Assembly: GCF_002879645.1 (NCBI RefSeq)
Contig: NZ_PNRE01000023.1
Location: 1 to 64,000, forward strand
Length of the DNA: 64,000 nucleotides
Direction of reading: 5' to 3'
Source: Halomonas heilongjiangensis
Lineage (GTDB): Bacteria; Pseudomonadota; Gammaproteobacteria; Pseudomonadales; Halomonadaceae
Part shown: positions 31,227 through 41,890 of the stretch, one piece after another
Position numbering within the stretch: position 1 is the first letter of the stretch
Layout: each line of letters starts with the position of its first letter
Translations under genes and position numbers: made by a program
The notes under the pieces: generated by a model
The model's database searches: none
What the model was told of the DNA's origin: nothing
Seen by the model: only the letters and a program-made list of their open reading frames with translations

Positions 31227-31311
31227 GGCAGGCCGAAGAGGAGGTCCTACGCCAGGGATGGCGTCGGTAGCGCCCAGGGAGGGGTTCATAGCGCCTCCTC
31301 GCAGGCCTGCC
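31227..31311. repeat. Core-and-arms intergenic element, copy 1
   Basis: Imperfect 18-bp inverted arms (GGCAGGCCGAAGAGGAGG at 31227-31244; complement-like CCTCCTCGCAGGCCTGCC at 31294-31311) flank a small ACGCC/GGCGT hairpin around GGATG and the 19-base core GCGCCCAGGGAGGGGTTCA (31270-31288). The same core with a different hairpin and different arms recurs at 62497-62590. It lies in the 338-bp gap between rpsT and proB, which otherwise holds only the rpsT promoter region. Confidence 0.65.
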
Positions 31312-31344
31312 GACGGATCAGCCCCGAGCTGGTAGGGCCATCTG

Positions 31345-32484
31345 CTACAGCACCACCAGGTTGTCGCGATGGATCAGCTCCGGCGCCTCCATGAAGCCGA
31401 GGGTCGCCGCGATCTGGTGGCTCGGCTTGCCGAGGATCTGAGCGGCGTCCTCGGCACCATAGTTGACCAGCCCCTTGGCGACCCGGTGCCCCTGCTCGTC
31501 GACACAGAGCACCATGTCGCCGCGAACGAAGTGGCCCGACACCGCCTTGACGCCGACCGCCAGCAGGCTGGAGCCGCTGCCACGCAGCACCTTCACCGCG
31601 CCGGCGTCCAGGGTCAGGGTGCCGCGCACCTGCAGCTGGCCGGCCAGCCAGCGCTTGCGCGCCGCCATCGGCGCCTCTTCCGGGCGCAGCAGGGTGCCCA
31701 GCCGCTCGCCCGCGGCCAACCGAGTGAGCACCTCCGGCTGACGGCCGCTGGCGATCGCGGTATAGGCTCCGGAGCGCGCCGCGAGCCGCGCCGCCTGGAC
31801 CTTGGTGGTCATGCCACCGCGCCCCAGGGCGCCGCCGCCCCCGGCCACCGCGGCCAGGCTCGGATCGTCGGCGCGCCCCTCGTGGATCAGCCGGGCCCCG
31901 GGGTCGTGGCGCGGGTCGGCGTCGAACAGCCCCTCCTGGTCGGTGAGGATGACCAGGGCGTCGGCCTCCAGCAGGTTGGCCACCAGGGCGCCCAGGGTGT
32001 CGTTGTCGCCGAAGCGGATCTCGTCGGTGACCACGGTATCGTTCTCGTTGACCACCGGCACCACGCGCAGGCCGACCAGGGTGCGCAGCGCCGAGCGGGC
32101 GTTGAGGTAACGCTTGCGATTGGAGAGGTCGTCGTGGGTCAGCAGCACCTGGGCGGTCAGCAGGCCATGGCGGGCGAAGTGGTGCTCGTAGCACTGGGTC
32201 AGGCCGTTCTGCCCCACCGCGGCGGCGGCCTGGAGCTCATGCACCGCCGACGGGCGGGCCTGCCAGCCGAGGCGCACCATGCCGGCCGCCACCGCGCCGG
32301 AGGAGACCAGCACCACCTCGATGCCGCGCCGGTGCAGCTCGGCGATCTGATCGACCCAGCCGCCGATGGCCGCCTCGTCGAGCCCGCGGCCGTCGTTGGT
32401 CAGTAGCGCACTGCCGATCTTCACCACCACCCGGCGGGCGCCACTCAGCGCCTCGCGGCCCGCCACCTGCTCGTTGCTTTCCAT
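31345..32484 (-). CDS. proB: Glutamate 5-kinase
   Basis: First step of proline synthesis: phosphorylates glutamate. The 379 residues have an amino-acid-kinase domain ([11 protein letters not shown] near residue 19; [30 protein letters not shown]) and a C-terminal PUA domain (about 285-370). It follows obgE and precedes rpsT on the minus strand, the usual obgE-proB order. In halophiles proline is a compatible solute, so the gene may matter for osmoadaptation, but nothing here shows special control. Confidence 0.95.
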   Translation of the reverse strand: MESNEQVAGREALSGARRVVVKIGSALLTNDGRGLDEAAIGGWVDQIAELHRRGIEVVLVSSGAVAAGMVRLGWQARPSAVHELQAAAAVGQNGLTQCYEHHFARHGLLTAQVLLTHDDLSNRKRYLNARSALRTLVGLRVVPVVNENDTVVTDEIRFGDNDTLGALVANLLEADALVILTDQEGLFDADPRHDPGARLIHEGRADDPSLAAVAGGGGALGRGGMTTKVQAARLAARSGAYTAIASGRQPEVLTRLAAGERLGTLLRPEEAPMAARKRWLAGQLQVRGTLTLDAGAVKVLRGSGSSLLAVGVKAVSGHFVRGDMVLCVDEQGHRVAKGLVNYGAEDAAQILGKPSHQIAATLGFMEAPELIHRDNLVVL

Positions 32485-32549
32485 TCACTCCTCAACCCTG
32501 ACGTGATATCCGCTATATCCAGAGCAGGAGCGATGCCGAGGTCGCCCCC

Positions 32550-32634
32550 ATGGGGTCAGACCCCAGCCAAACTGCCCGGACCGTCATCGTGCACTTCGCC
32601 AGCGAGCGGCGCCACCGCCGGGGTCTGACCCCAT
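32550..32634. repeat. 85-bp GGGGTCAGACCCC-bounded element, copy 2
   Basis: Same ends and same length as the element at 21918-22002: ATGGGGTCAGACCCC at the left, GCCGGGGTCTGACCCCAT at the right. It lies between obgE and proB, so it would be transcribed if the two genes share an mRNA. Confidence 0.7.
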
Positions 32635-32670
32635 AGGATGCACCAGCGCCGGCGACTGGCCACCGACTCC

Positions 32671-33864
<1,194 letters not shown>

Positions 33865-33916
33865 TCACTCTCCAGGCGGCAACCAGCCACCCCAACCGCC
33901 ATGATATAAGTACAAG

Positions 33917-33940
33917 AAGGCCCCGCCTGAGCGGGGCCTT
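33917..33940 (-). terminator. Terminator-like hairpin after rpmA
   Basis: AAGGCCCCGC, 4-nt loop, GCGGGGCCTT (10-bp perfect stem). On the minus strand it is followed by CTTGT, a weak U-tract. It would partially separate rplU-rpmA from obgE. Confidence 0.7.
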
Positions 33941-33962
33941 CCTGCTGCAAATCCGCGCGTTC

Positions 33963-34220
33963 TCAGGCAGAGACGACGCTGACGAACTTGCGGTTCTTCG
34001 GACCCTTGGTCTCGAACTTGATCACGCCGTCGTTCAGGGCGAACAGGGTGTGATCGCGGCCGAGGCCGACGCCGGTGCCGGCGTGGAACTTGGTGCCGCG
34101 CTGACGCACGATGATGTTGCCGGCGGTTACCGCCTGGCCACCATAGAGCTTGACGCCAAGGCGCTTGGATTCGGAATCGCGGCCGTTACGTGTGGAGCCG
34201 GCTGCCTTCTTATGTGCCAT
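33963..34220 (-). CDS. rpmA: 50S ribosomal protein L27
   Basis: An 85-residue ribosomal protein ([20 protein letters not shown]...), whose N-terminus reaches the peptidyl-transferase centre. It has no Firmicutes-type N-terminal cleavage extension. It is 32 bp downstream of rplU. Confidence 0.97.
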   Translation of the reverse strand: MAHKKAAGSTRNGRDSESKRLGVKLYGGQAVTAGNIIVRQRGTKFHAGTGVGLGRDHTLFALNDGVIKFETKGPKNRKFVSVVSA

Positions 34221-34252
34221 GGAATAAACCTCCGTTCAGGGGAGTGGACCGC

Positions 34253-34564
34253 TTACGCGGAGATCCCGGTGATCTTGACTTCAGTGAACCACTGACGGTG
34301 GCCCTGACGCTTCATGTGGTGCTTGCGGCGGCGGAACTTGATGATGGTCACCTTGTCACCACGGCCGTGGGAGACGACCTCGGCGGCCACCTTGGCACCG
34401 TCGACCAGCGGCGCGCCGACCTTGACGTCGTCGCCATCGGCCACCAGCAGCACTTCGTCGAACTCGACGGCTTCGCCGGTCGGCACTTCCAGCTTCTCGA
34501 GCTTGAGAGTCTGGCCTTCCTGAACGCGGTACTGCTTGCCACCGCTCTTGATAACTGCGTACAT
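34253..34564 (-). CDS. rplU: 50S ribosomal protein L21
   Basis: A 103-residue ribosomal protein beginning [18 protein letters not shown], the standard L21 start. The ATG at 34564 has a GGAGAG ribosome-binding site. It is divergent from ispB, a common arrangement in gammaproteobacteria. Confidence 0.97.
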   Translation of the reverse strand: MYAVIKSGGKQYRVQEGQTLKLEKLEVPTGEAVEFDEVLLVADGDDVKVGAPLVDGAKVAAEVVSHGRGDKVTIIKFRRRKHHMKRQGHRQWFTEVKITGISA

Positions 34565-34809
34565 GCTTCTCTCTCCGGAACTCATCCTGGGTTGGCTCTT
34601 CATCGGCCTGCTTCGAGTGGCGCCCCTTCCGGCAGCCATCTGACAGGGAGCGTGATGAGTGGGCCGCGCATTATAACCATGCCCGCGACGCCATACAACC
34701 CGCCGCCCCCTTCTCCTCGCCCCCCGACCGCTTCGCCTTGACGCCCCCATGGGGGCCCCATAGCATGGCCGGCAACCCAAGGCCCCTCCTTACTGTCGAT
34801 AACGCCCAC

Positions 34810-35811
34810 ATGCCTGCCAACGCCTCGCCGCCGACCAACGCTTCCGCCCCCTCGCCCATCCATGCCGTGGTCGCCGAGGACTTCGCCGCCGTCGACCGCA
34901 CCATCGTCGCTCAGCTCGCCTCGCGGATCCCGCTGGTCGAGACCATCGGCCAGTACATCATCCAGAGCGGCGGCAAGCGCCTGCGCCCACTGCTGGTGCT
35001 GCTGGCCGCCCGTGCGCTGGGCTACCAGGGTGACAAGCACGTGACGCTCGCCACCCTGATCGAATTCATGCACACCTCGACCCTGCTGCACGACGACGTG
35101 GTCGACGAGTCGCATATGCGCCGCGGCAAGGCCACCGCCAACGACGCCTGGGGCAATGCTCCCTCGGTGCTGGTCGGCGACTTCCTCTACTCCCGCTCCT
35201 TCCAGATGATGGTCGGGCTGGGGTCGATGCCGATCATGGACGTGCTGTCGGCGGCCACCTGCACCATCGCCGAAGGCGAGGTGCAGCAGCTCACCAACGT
35301 GGGCAACCCGGATACCGACGAGGCCGCCTACTTCGAGACCATCCAGGGCAAGACCGCCATGCTGTTCGAGGCGGCCTCCCACAGCGGCGCCATCCTCGCC
35401 GGGGCCACCCCCGAGCAGGAGGCCGCCCTGCAGTACTACGGCCGTTACCTGGGGCTGGCCTTCCAGTTGATCGACGACCTGCTCGACTACCAGGGCGATG
35501 CCGAGGCCATGGGCAAGAACGTCGGCGACGACCTGGCCGAGGGCAAGCCGACCCTGCCGCTGATCCAGGCCATGGCCGCCGGCACCCCCGACCAGGCCCG
35601 CCTGATTCGCCAGGCGATCCGCGAGGGAGGGCTCGATCACCTCGACGAGGTACTGGCCATCGTTCGCGAGACCGGCGCCCTGGACTACACTCGCGCCCGG
35701 GCCGAGGAGATGGCTGCCAAGGCCCTGGAGCAACTCGAGCGGCTGCCGGCCAGCGACTACCGCGACAGCATGGCCGAGCTCGCCCGCGTGGCGGTGGATC
35801 GCCAGGCCTGA
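34810..35811 (+). CDS. ispB: Octaprenyl (polyprenyl) diphosphate synthase
   Basis: Builds the long isoprenoid side chain of ubiquinone by adding IPP units to FPP. The 333 residues show both Asp-rich motifs, LLHDDVVDESHMRRG and QLIDDLLDYQG, and GGKRLRPLL. The start at 34810 (MPANASPPTN) adds a short polar N-terminus compared with E. coli; no clear ribosome-binding site was found, so a start a little upstream or downstream remains possible. The chain length (C40 or C45) cannot be told by eye. Confidence 0.93.
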   Translation: MPANASPPTNASAPSPIHAVVAEDFAAVDRTIVAQLASRIPLVETIGQYIIQSGGKRLRPLLVLLAARALGYQGDKHVTLATLIEFMHTSTLLHDDVVDESHMRRGKATANDAWGNAPSVLVGDFLYSRSFQMMVGLGSMPIMDVLSAATCTIAEGEVQQLTNVGNPDTDEAAYFETIQGKTAMLFEAASHSGAILAGATPEQEAALQYYGRYLGLAFQLIDDLLDYQGDAEAMGKNVGDDLAEGKPTLPLIQAMAAGTPDQARLIRQAIREGGLDHLDEVLAIVRETGALDYTRARAEEMAAKALEQLERLPASDYRDSMAELARVAVDRQA

Positions 35812-35834
35812 CAACGGGATACCCGCCCGGGGGC

Positions 35835-35862
35835 TTGCACGGCGACGGCGTTTGCGTATAAT
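35835..35862 (+). promoter_or_regulatory. Sigma70 promoter of tRNA-Pro
   Basis: TTGCAC, 16-nt spacer, perfect TATAAT, then a GC-rich discriminator, 40 bp before the tRNA. This is typical of a stable-RNA promoter. Confidence 0.8.
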
Positions 35863-35901
35863 GCGCTTCCGTCGGCGAGGCAACGCCCCGCGACGCAAGA
35901 T

Positions 35902-35978
35902 CGGAGTATAGCTCAGCTTGGTAGAGCGCTGCCTTCGGGAGGCAGAGGTCGTAGGTTCGAATCCTGCTACTCCGACCA
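35902..35978 (+). tRNA. tRNA-Pro (anticodon CGG)
   Basis: A complete 77-nt cloverleaf: acceptor stem CGGAGTA/TACTCCG, D arm with GCTC...GAGC, anticodon arm CTGCC-TTCGGGA-GGCAG giving anticodon CGG (reads CCG), T arm GTAGG-TTCGAAT-CCTGC, and an encoded 3' ACCA. It has its own promoter and a downstream hairpin terminator. Confidence 0.96.
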
Positions 35979-35990
35979 AAGAACATAGCA

Positions 35991-36028
35991 AAAACCGCCA
36001 CTTACGGATCATGCCGGGTGGCGGTTTT
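35991..36028 (+). terminator. Terminator after tRNA-Pro
   Basis: AAAACCGCCAC and GTGGCGGTTTT form a perfect 11-bp stem with a 16-nt loop, ending in TTTT. It can also serve the convergent phospholipase D gene on the minus strand. Confidence 0.75.
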
Positions 36029-36064
36029 GCGTTGCCCGGTCCGCAGCACGTCGAGCAACCACGC

Positions 36065-37636
36065 TTACAGCCAGGGCTCGAGCCGCAACATCCGGCTCAG
36101 CCAGGCGCGGAAGTGGCGCCAATGGCTGCCCGGCTCGCGCTCGAGTCGCACCAGTTCCTCATCGACTTCCGCCAGCCAGAAGAGCCCTCCGGCGTCGTCC
36201 AGCATGACCTCATAGCTGAGTGCCGGGCTCATGCCGATATCGGCCAGCGCCAGGAACTCGTCATTGAGGCTGGTACTCTCGACCAGCACCCCCACCTCGG
36301 TATTCCACCACAGCGAGCGCGGGTCGACATTGAAGGAGCCGACGAACAGCCGCTCATCGTCGAAGCTCAGCGCCTTGATGTGCAGGGCCGACGAGAAGGA
36401 GCCGGAAATGCCGATGGCGGCCTCATCTCCACGGTGGTGCTGGGCACGCAACTCGAACAGTCGCACGCCACTCTCGAGTAGCGCGCGGCGACGCGGCATG
36501 TAGGCGCCGTGGACCTCCGGCAGGTCGCCGGCTTCCAGCGAATTGGTGATCACCTCCACGCGCACCCCGGACTCGACCAGTCCGGCCAGCAGGCGGGTAC
36601 CGATCTCGGTGGGCACGAAATAGGCGGAGATGATCACGAAGCGCGACTCGAGCTCGGACAGCCGATCTTCCAGCGCCCCGGCCAGTGTCGCCTCGAGGGG
36701 CGGCCGGCCAGGCACCCGGAGCTTGCCGGGCGGATCCCACACAGCCTCGCCCTGCCCCCAGTGGAGCGCCTCCGCCAGGGCATCGCGTGCCGACACCCCC
36801 CGACGGTCACGCAGCGCGGTGACATAGGGGGATTCACGCTGCTCGTCCAGCCAGCCACCGAGTTCATCACGCAGCACCTGCCAGGCACCCGCCGGGATCG
36901 CATGATAGCGCCCGATCGGCTGGGCCAGGCCGTGATTCCAGTAGAGGTCGAAGCTCAGCGAGAGCGGGTCGACCACCGGGCCCACCGCCAGCAGGTCGAG
37001 GTCGGTAAAGTTACGCGATTCATCGGCATTGTAGTACTCGTCGCCCAAGTTGCGCCCACCGGTGATCGCCACCGCATTGTCGGCGATCCATAGCTTGTTG
37101 TGCATGCGCCGATGGGTGCGCCTGACCGCGGGTGCCGCGGCCAGCACCCAGGTCACCAGGTGGTCGCGACCGATGGCGACCGGGTTGAAGACCCGCACCT
37201 GGACATTGGGGTGGCTGTCCAGGGCGGTGAGGCGCCTGGCCTGCCCGATGGCACCGACATCATCGAGCAGCAGACGCACCGCGACGCCCCGTTCGGCGGC
37301 ATCGAGCAGGCGACGCAGCAGGACCCGGGTGGTCTGCCCATCGTCCATCAGGTAGGTCTGGACATCCACGCGTCGCTCGGCTTCCTCGACCAGGCGGGCC
37401 CGTACCGCAAAGGCCTCCTCGCCGTTCGCCAGCAGCGCGAAGCCGCTGTCACTGCCGTTCGACCGCGACGCCTCGCCGGCCCAGCGCCCCAGGGCCGTGG
37501 CCTCGATCTCGCCGGGCCGCAGCGCCACGCCGTGCTCGCGAACCACCGGCGGCGCCGCACAGCCGGCCAGCAGCGAGAGCACGACCAACCAGCAGGGCAG
37601 CCGGCCACGTCGCCGGCGGCACTCAGGCGGCATCAT
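36065..37636 (-). CDS. Phospholipase D-family lipoprotein (cardiolipin synthase C-like)
   Basis: A 523-residue protein with an N-terminal signal and lipobox (LLAGCAAPP), so probably a membrane-anchored lipoprotein. Two complete HKD motifs are visible: HNKLWIADNAVAITGGRN (about residue 177) and HIKALSFDDERLFVGSFN (about residue 420), giving two phosphodiesterase half-sites. The architecture matches ClsC-type cardiolipin synthases and related periplasmic PLD proteins that make cardiolipin from PG and PE. A phospholipase role is the alternative. Its start overlaps the end of the small upstream membrane gene. Confidence 0.83.
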   Translation of the reverse strand: MMPPECRRRRGRLPCWLVVLSLLAGCAAPPVVREHGVALRPGEIEATALGRWAGEASRSNGSDSGFALLANGEEAFAVRARLVEEAERRVDVQTYLMDDGQTTRVLLRRLLDAAERGVAVRLLLDDVGAIGQARRLTALDSHPNVQVRVFNPVAIGRDHLVTWVLAAAPAVRRTHRRMHNKLWIADNAVAITGGRNLGDEYYNADESRNFTDLDLLAVGPVVDPLSLSFDLYWNHGLAQPIGRYHAIPAGAWQVLRDELGGWLDEQRESPYVTALRDRRGVSARDALAEALHWGQGEAVWDPPGKLRVPGRPPLEATLAGALEDRLSELESRFVIISAYFVPTEIGTRLLAGLVESGVRVEVITNSLEAGDLPEVHGAYMPRRRALLESGVRLFELRAQHHRGDEAAIGISGSFSSALHIKALSFDDERLFVGSFNVDPRSLWWNTEVGVLVESTSLNDEFLALADIGMSPALSYEVMLDDAGGLFWLAEVDEELVRLEREPGSHWRHFRAWLSRMLRLEPWL

Positions 37637-37865
37637 CGTCGTCGTCCGCCAGTCGTCGCGCCAGGGCCTTGCGCGACCGGTTGCGCCGATACAGCCGCAC
37701 CAGAGCGATCCACAGCGCGGCCGTCACCATTGCCGCCAGGGTCACCCCCTGCCAGGGTCGGGCGGCATCGCCCATCAGGGTCTCGAGGGTGATGATGAGA
37801 ATGAACCCCAGCGCCTGGCTGGCAATGGCCAGGGCGCGCAGGGTGTCGAAGGCAGGCTTGGCCAT
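37623..37865 (-). CDS. Small two-helix membrane protein of unknown function
   Basis: An 80-residue protein starting MAKPAFDTLRALAIASQALG, with two hydrophobic stretches (about 10-28 and 38-56), then a basic stretch (RLYRRNRSRKALARR) and an acidic tail (LADDDDDAA). Its last 14 bases overlap the start of the phospholipase D gene, so they are co-transcribed. No family is recognised; it may be a membrane partner of that enzyme. Confidence 0.6.
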   Translation of the reverse strand: MAKPAFDTLRALAIASQALGFILIITLETLMGDAARPWQGVTLAAMVTAALWIALVRLYRRNRSRKALARRLADDDDDAA

Positions 37866-37989
37866 GGATGCTCCCGCACGAGTATGAGTGACAGCCTCGC
37901 ACGCTGGCAGTAGGCTAGCCGTCGAACTCGTCATTGTAACGCGGCTGTTCGCCGACGCCGACCCTCTCTCCTGGAGCCTCGCCCCCGCC

Positions 37990-38790
37990 ATGGATGCCAT
38001 CGCCCTGGGCCCCGTGCTGATCTCGGTACCCCGTCTCTATGCCTTCGCCGCCGCCCTGCTCCTGCTGCTGGCCAGCGCCTGGCTGCTCGGCCTGCCGCGC
38101 CGCGAGCACGCCCGCTGGTTCAATGGTCTGGTGCTGGCCTGGCTGGTCGGCGCCCGCCTCGGCCATGTGGCCCTGCACCTGGACGCCTATGTCACCGCGC
38201 CGCTGGACATCGTCAAGCTCTGGCAGCCGGGCTTTCATGGCCTGTGGGGCATGGTGGCGGCACTGATCTGGACCGGCTGGGCCCTGCGCGCCCACCTGAT
38301 GCGCCTGATAGGCGCCATGGCCCTGGTGGTGGGCAGCTCGAGCCTGTGGCTGGTACTGGTGACCCTGGCCCCGCTGGGCGACGACATGCCGCTGCGCGAA
38401 CTGCCCGACATCGCCCTGGAGGACCTCGAGGGCGAGCCGGTCGAGCTGCGCTCGCTGCGCGGCGAGCTGGTGGTGGTCAACCTCTGGGCCACCTGGTGCC
38501 CCCCCTGCCTGCGCGAGATGCCGTTGCTCGCCGAGGCCGATGCCCGCGACGGCGTGACGGTCGTGGTGGCCAACCAGGGCGAGGACCTGCTGCAGGTGGT
38601 TCGCTATCTCGACGAACAGGACCTGGCGTTCCGCTACCCGCTGCTCGACCCGCACCAGGAGCTGATGGTACTGACGGAGTCTCCCGGGCTGCCCACCACC
38701 ATGCTGTTCGACGCCGAGGGGCGCGCCGTAGAGCGCCACGTGGGGGAGCTCAGTCGTGCCCAGCTCGACGGCTGGCTGCGGAAGCACTGA
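37990..38790 (+). CDS. Membrane-anchored TlpA-like thioredoxin with Lgt-like N-terminal domain
   Basis: A 266-residue protein. The first about 125 residues are hydrophobic with roughly four membrane segments and contain GARLGHVALHLDAY...LWQPGFHGLWGM, which resembles the core of prolipoprotein diacylglyceryl transferase (Lgt) but lacks much of it. The last about 135 residues are a TlpA/ResE-type thioredoxin with the redox pair WATWCPPCLREM and the cis-Pro region SPGLPTTMLFD. It is probably a periplasmic thiol-disulfide reductase. The ATG at 37990 is chosen; the frame is open further upstream from a GTG. Confidence 0.72.
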   Translation: MDAIALGPVLISVPRLYAFAAALLLLLASAWLLGLPRREHARWFNGLVLAWLVGARLGHVALHLDAYVTAPLDIVKLWQPGFHGLWGMVAALIWTGWALRAHLMRLIGAMALVVGSSSLWLVLVTLAPLGDDMPLRELPDIALEDLEGEPVELRSLRGELVVVNLWATWCPPCLREMPLLAEADARDGVTVVVANQGEDLLQVVRYLDEQDLAFRYPLLDPHQELMVLTESPGLPTTMLFDAEGRAVERHVGELSRAQLDGWLRKH

Positions 38791-38907
38791 CCCCACCCGT
38801 CACACTTAAGCCGCGCCGGCCTTTGCTGTAAGATACCGCGCCCTGTTGCCACCATCCCGGCGATGGCGGCGAACGAGCGCACCGTTTTCAGCATCCTCCG
38901 AGGCATC

Positions 38908-41856
38908 ATGAGCGACTATTCACCCGGCCAGCGCTGGATCAGCGACGGCGAAGCCGAACTCGGCCTGGGCACCATTCTCGGCTGCGACTTCCGCAGCGTC
39001 ACCGTGCTCTTCGGCGCCAGCCAGGAAACTCGCACCTACAGCAGTCGCCAGGCCCCGCTCACCCGGGTGGCGTTCGGCAGCGGCGATCGCATCCAGGCCG
39101 CCGAGGGCTGGAGCCTGACCGTCGACGACAGCAAGGAGGTCGACGGCCTGATCGTCTACATCGGCGAGGATGACCGGGGCGAGCTGCGCGAACTGCCCGA
39201 GGCCCAGTTGGCCGACACCATGCAGTTCGACCAGGCCCGCGACCGCCTGCTCACCGGCCAGGTCGACCGCAACGACTGGTTCGACCTGCGCTTTCGCACC
39301 CTGCACCACTTCCACCGCATCGAGCAGAACCCGGCGCTGGGCCTGGCCGGGCCGCGCATCGACCTGATCCCCCACCAGCTCTACATCGCCGACGAGGTGG
39401 CCCGCCGCCACGCCCCACGGGTGCTGCTCGCCGACGAGGTGGGCCTGGGCAAGACCATCGAGGCGGGCCTGATCCTGCACCGGCTGCTGCTCACCGGCCG
39501 CGCCGAGCGGGCGCTGATCCTGGTGCCGGCGAGCCTCACCCACCAGTGGCTGGTGGAGTTGCTGCGCCGCTTCGCCCTCGAGGTGACCCTGCTCGACGAA
39601 CAGCAGAGCCAGGCCCACGGCGAGGCCAACCCCTTCGAGGCCGGCCAGTTGGTGCTGGCCAGCCAGGACTGGCTGTTCGCCAACCCTCGCCGCCAGGCCC
39701 AGGCCGAGGCCTGCGACTGGGACCTGCTGATCGTCGACGAGGCCCATCACCTCGAATGGTCCGACGAGCTGGTGGATCCGGGCTACGCCTGCGTGGAGCG
39801 GCTGGCGGCGGCGGTGCCGGGCCTGCTGCTGCTCACCGCCACCCCGGAGCAGATGGGGCTGGAAAGCCACTTCGCCCGGCTGCGGCTGCTCGACCCGGAC
39901 CGCTACCACAGCGTCGAGCGCTTCCGCGAGGAGGAGGCGCACTACGTGGAGGTGGCCGAGGCGATCGACGCCATCGAGCGCCTGCCCGGCGGGGCCGGTG
40001 ATCGCGAGCGGGTCGCCGCGGTGATCGACGAACCCGACAGCCTGGCGCTGCTCGAGACCCTGGCCAACGGCGAGGCCGGCGCGGCCCAGCGTAGCGCCGC
40101 CCGTGACCAGCTGCGCGATCAGTTGCTCGACCGCCACGGCACCGGGCGGGTGATGTTCCGCAACAGCCGCCGCCACGTGGGGGGCTTCCCCGAGCGCCGA
40201 CTGCATGTCGCCCGCCTCGCGCTGCCGTCGTCCTACCGCCGGGTCCTGCGCCGCCTGGAACGCGACGAGGACTACCTGGACGAGTTGCTGATCGAGACCG
40301 GCCTCGACCACCCCGAGGTGCTCGTCTACCTGGACACCATGTACCGCGCGCTCGCCGACGACCCGCTCAATACCGAGCCCTGGTGGCAATTCGACCCCCG
40401 CGTCACCTGGCTGCTCGAGCGGCTCGCCGACACCGCTGCCGGCGGCTTCGCCGACGACAAGGTGCTGGTGATCGCCCACGACCGCGAGACCGCCCAGGGG
40501 CTCGCCGAGGGGCTGCGCGTGCTGGGCGGCTACCATGCCCCGGTATTCCACGAGGGCCTCTCGCTGGTGGAGCGCGATCGCGCCGCCGCCGCCTTCGCCG
40601 ACGAGGAGGAGGGCTGCCAGGTGCTGGTCTGCTCGGAGATCGGCTCCGAGGGGCGCAACTTCCAGTTCTGTCGCCACCTGGTGATGTTCGACCTGCCGCT
40701 ACACCCGGACCAGCTCGAGCAGCGCATCGGGCGACTCGACCGCATCGGCCAGCGGCATGCCATCGAGCTCCACGTGCCGGTGTTCGAGGGCAGCCCCGGC
40801 GAGAAGCTGCTGCGCTGGTATCGCGACGGCATGGACGCCTTCAGCAGCCCCCACGGGGTCGGCAGCGAGATCTTCACCGCCTTCGGCGATGCCCTGGCCG
40901 ACGCCCTGCTCGACGACGAGAGCCTCGCCGAGGTGATCGAGGAGACCCGGGCGCTGTTCGAGAGCCGCCTGGCCGAGCGCGATGCCGGGCGCAACCGCCT
41001 GCTGGAGCTCAACGCCTGCCGCCATGAGCGTGCCGAGACGGTGGCCACGGCGATCCGTGAGCTCGACGAGGACCGCGCCCTGCCGCGCTACCTGGACCAG
41101 GCGCTGGACATCTTCGGCGTCGACAGCCAGGAACTCGGCGGCGGCCTTCTCCACCTGCAGCCGAGCCCGCAGATGCTCGACGGCCTGCCGGGGCTGGTGA
41201 AGGGTGAGGAGGGTTTCTCGGCCACCTTCTCCCGGCGACGCGCCCTGGCCCGCGACGACGTCCAGCACCTCTCCTGGGAGCACCCGCTGCTGCGCGAGAT
41301 GATGGGCCGCATCCTCGACGGCACCATGGGCAACACGGCCCTGGCGCTGCTCAAGCACCCGTCGATTCCCGCCGGCCGGCTGATGGCCGAGCTGGTCTTC
41401 CGCACCCATTGCCCGGCCCCCAGGCGGCTGCACCTCAACCGCTTCCTGCCGCCCACCGCGGTGCGGGTGCTGCTCGACGAGTCCGGCGCCAGCCTCACCG
41501 ACAAGGTCTCCTTCACCGGGCTGTCGAAGAACCTGCAGAAGGTCAAGAAGGCCATGGCCCGCGACCTGATCCGCAGCCGCCACGACCAGTTGCGCGAGCT
41601 GATCGACCGCGGCGAGAGCGAGGCCGAGCGGGAGCTCTCCTCCATCGTCGAGGCGGCCCAGCGGCGCATGCGCACCGAGCTGGACGGCGAGCTCAACCGC
41701 CTGGAGGCGCTGGCCCTGCACAACCCGGCGGTGCGCGACGACGAGCTCCAGGCCCTGCGCGATGAGCGCAGCGCCCTGGACGCCGCCATCGACGGGGCTC
41801 GCCTGCGCCTCGACGCCGTGCGGGTCATCGTCACGGTGGGCGAGGAGACGCGCTGA
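38908..41856 (+). CDS. rapA: RNA polymerase-associated SNF2 ATPase RapA
   Basis: SWI2/SNF2 enzyme bound to RNA polymerase that promotes polymerase recycling. The 982 residues contain N-terminal Tudor-like domains, a helicase core with Walker A ADEVGLGKTIEAG, the DEAH box VDEAHHLEW, LTATPEQMG and the C-terminal helicase lobe ending RIGRLDRIGQ, and a long C-terminal region that includes coiled coil (about 880-960). The start at 38908 gives the usual MSDYSPGQRW. Also called hepA. Confidence 0.95.
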   Translation: MSDYSPGQRWISDGEAELGLGTILGCDFRSVTVLFGASQETRTYSSRQAPLTRVAFGSGDRIQAAEGWSLTVDDSKEVDGLIVYIGEDDRGELRELPEAQLADTMQFDQARDRLLTGQVDRNDWFDLRFRTLHHFHRIEQNPALGLAGPRIDLIPHQLYIADEVARRHAPRVLLADEVGLGKTIEAGLILHRLLLTGRAERALILVPASLTHQWLVELLRRFALEVTLLDEQQSQAHGEANPFEAGQLVLASQDWLFANPRRQAQAEACDWDLLIVDEAHHLEWSDELVDPGYACVERLAAAVPGLLLLTATPEQMGLESHFARLRLLDPDRYHSVERFREEEAHYVEVAEAIDAIERLPGGAGDRERVAAVIDEPDSLALLETLANGEAGAAQRSAARDQLRDQLLDRHGTGRVMFRNSRRHVGGFPERRLHVARLALPSSYRRVLRRLERDEDYLDELLIETGLDHPEVLVYLDTMYRALADDPLNTEPWWQFDPRVTWLLERLADTAAGGFADDKVLVIAHDRETAQGLAEGLRVLGGYHAPVFHEGLSLVERDRAAAAFADEEEGCQVLVCSEIGSEGRNFQFCRHLVMFDLPLHPDQLEQRIGRLDRIGQRHAIELHVPVFEGSPGEKLLRWYRDGMDAFSSPHGVGSEIFTAFGDALADALLDDESLAEVIEETRALFESRLAERDAGRNRLLELNACRHERAETVATAIRELDEDRALPRYLDQALDIFGVDSQELGGGLLHLQPSPQMLDGLPGLVKGEEGFSATFSRRRALARDDVQHLSWEHPLLREMMGRILDGTMGNTALALLKHPSIPAGRLMAELVFRTHCPAPRRLHLNRFLPPTAVRVLLDESGASLTDKVSFTGLSKNLQKVKKAMARDLIRSRHDQLRELIDRGESEAERELSSIVEAAQRRMRTELDGELNRLEALALHNPAVRDDELQALRDERSALDAAIDGARLRLDAVRVIVTVGEETR

Positions 41857-41890
41857 GGCGTTCTCACATCCTGCTCCGCTTGCAGGGCCG

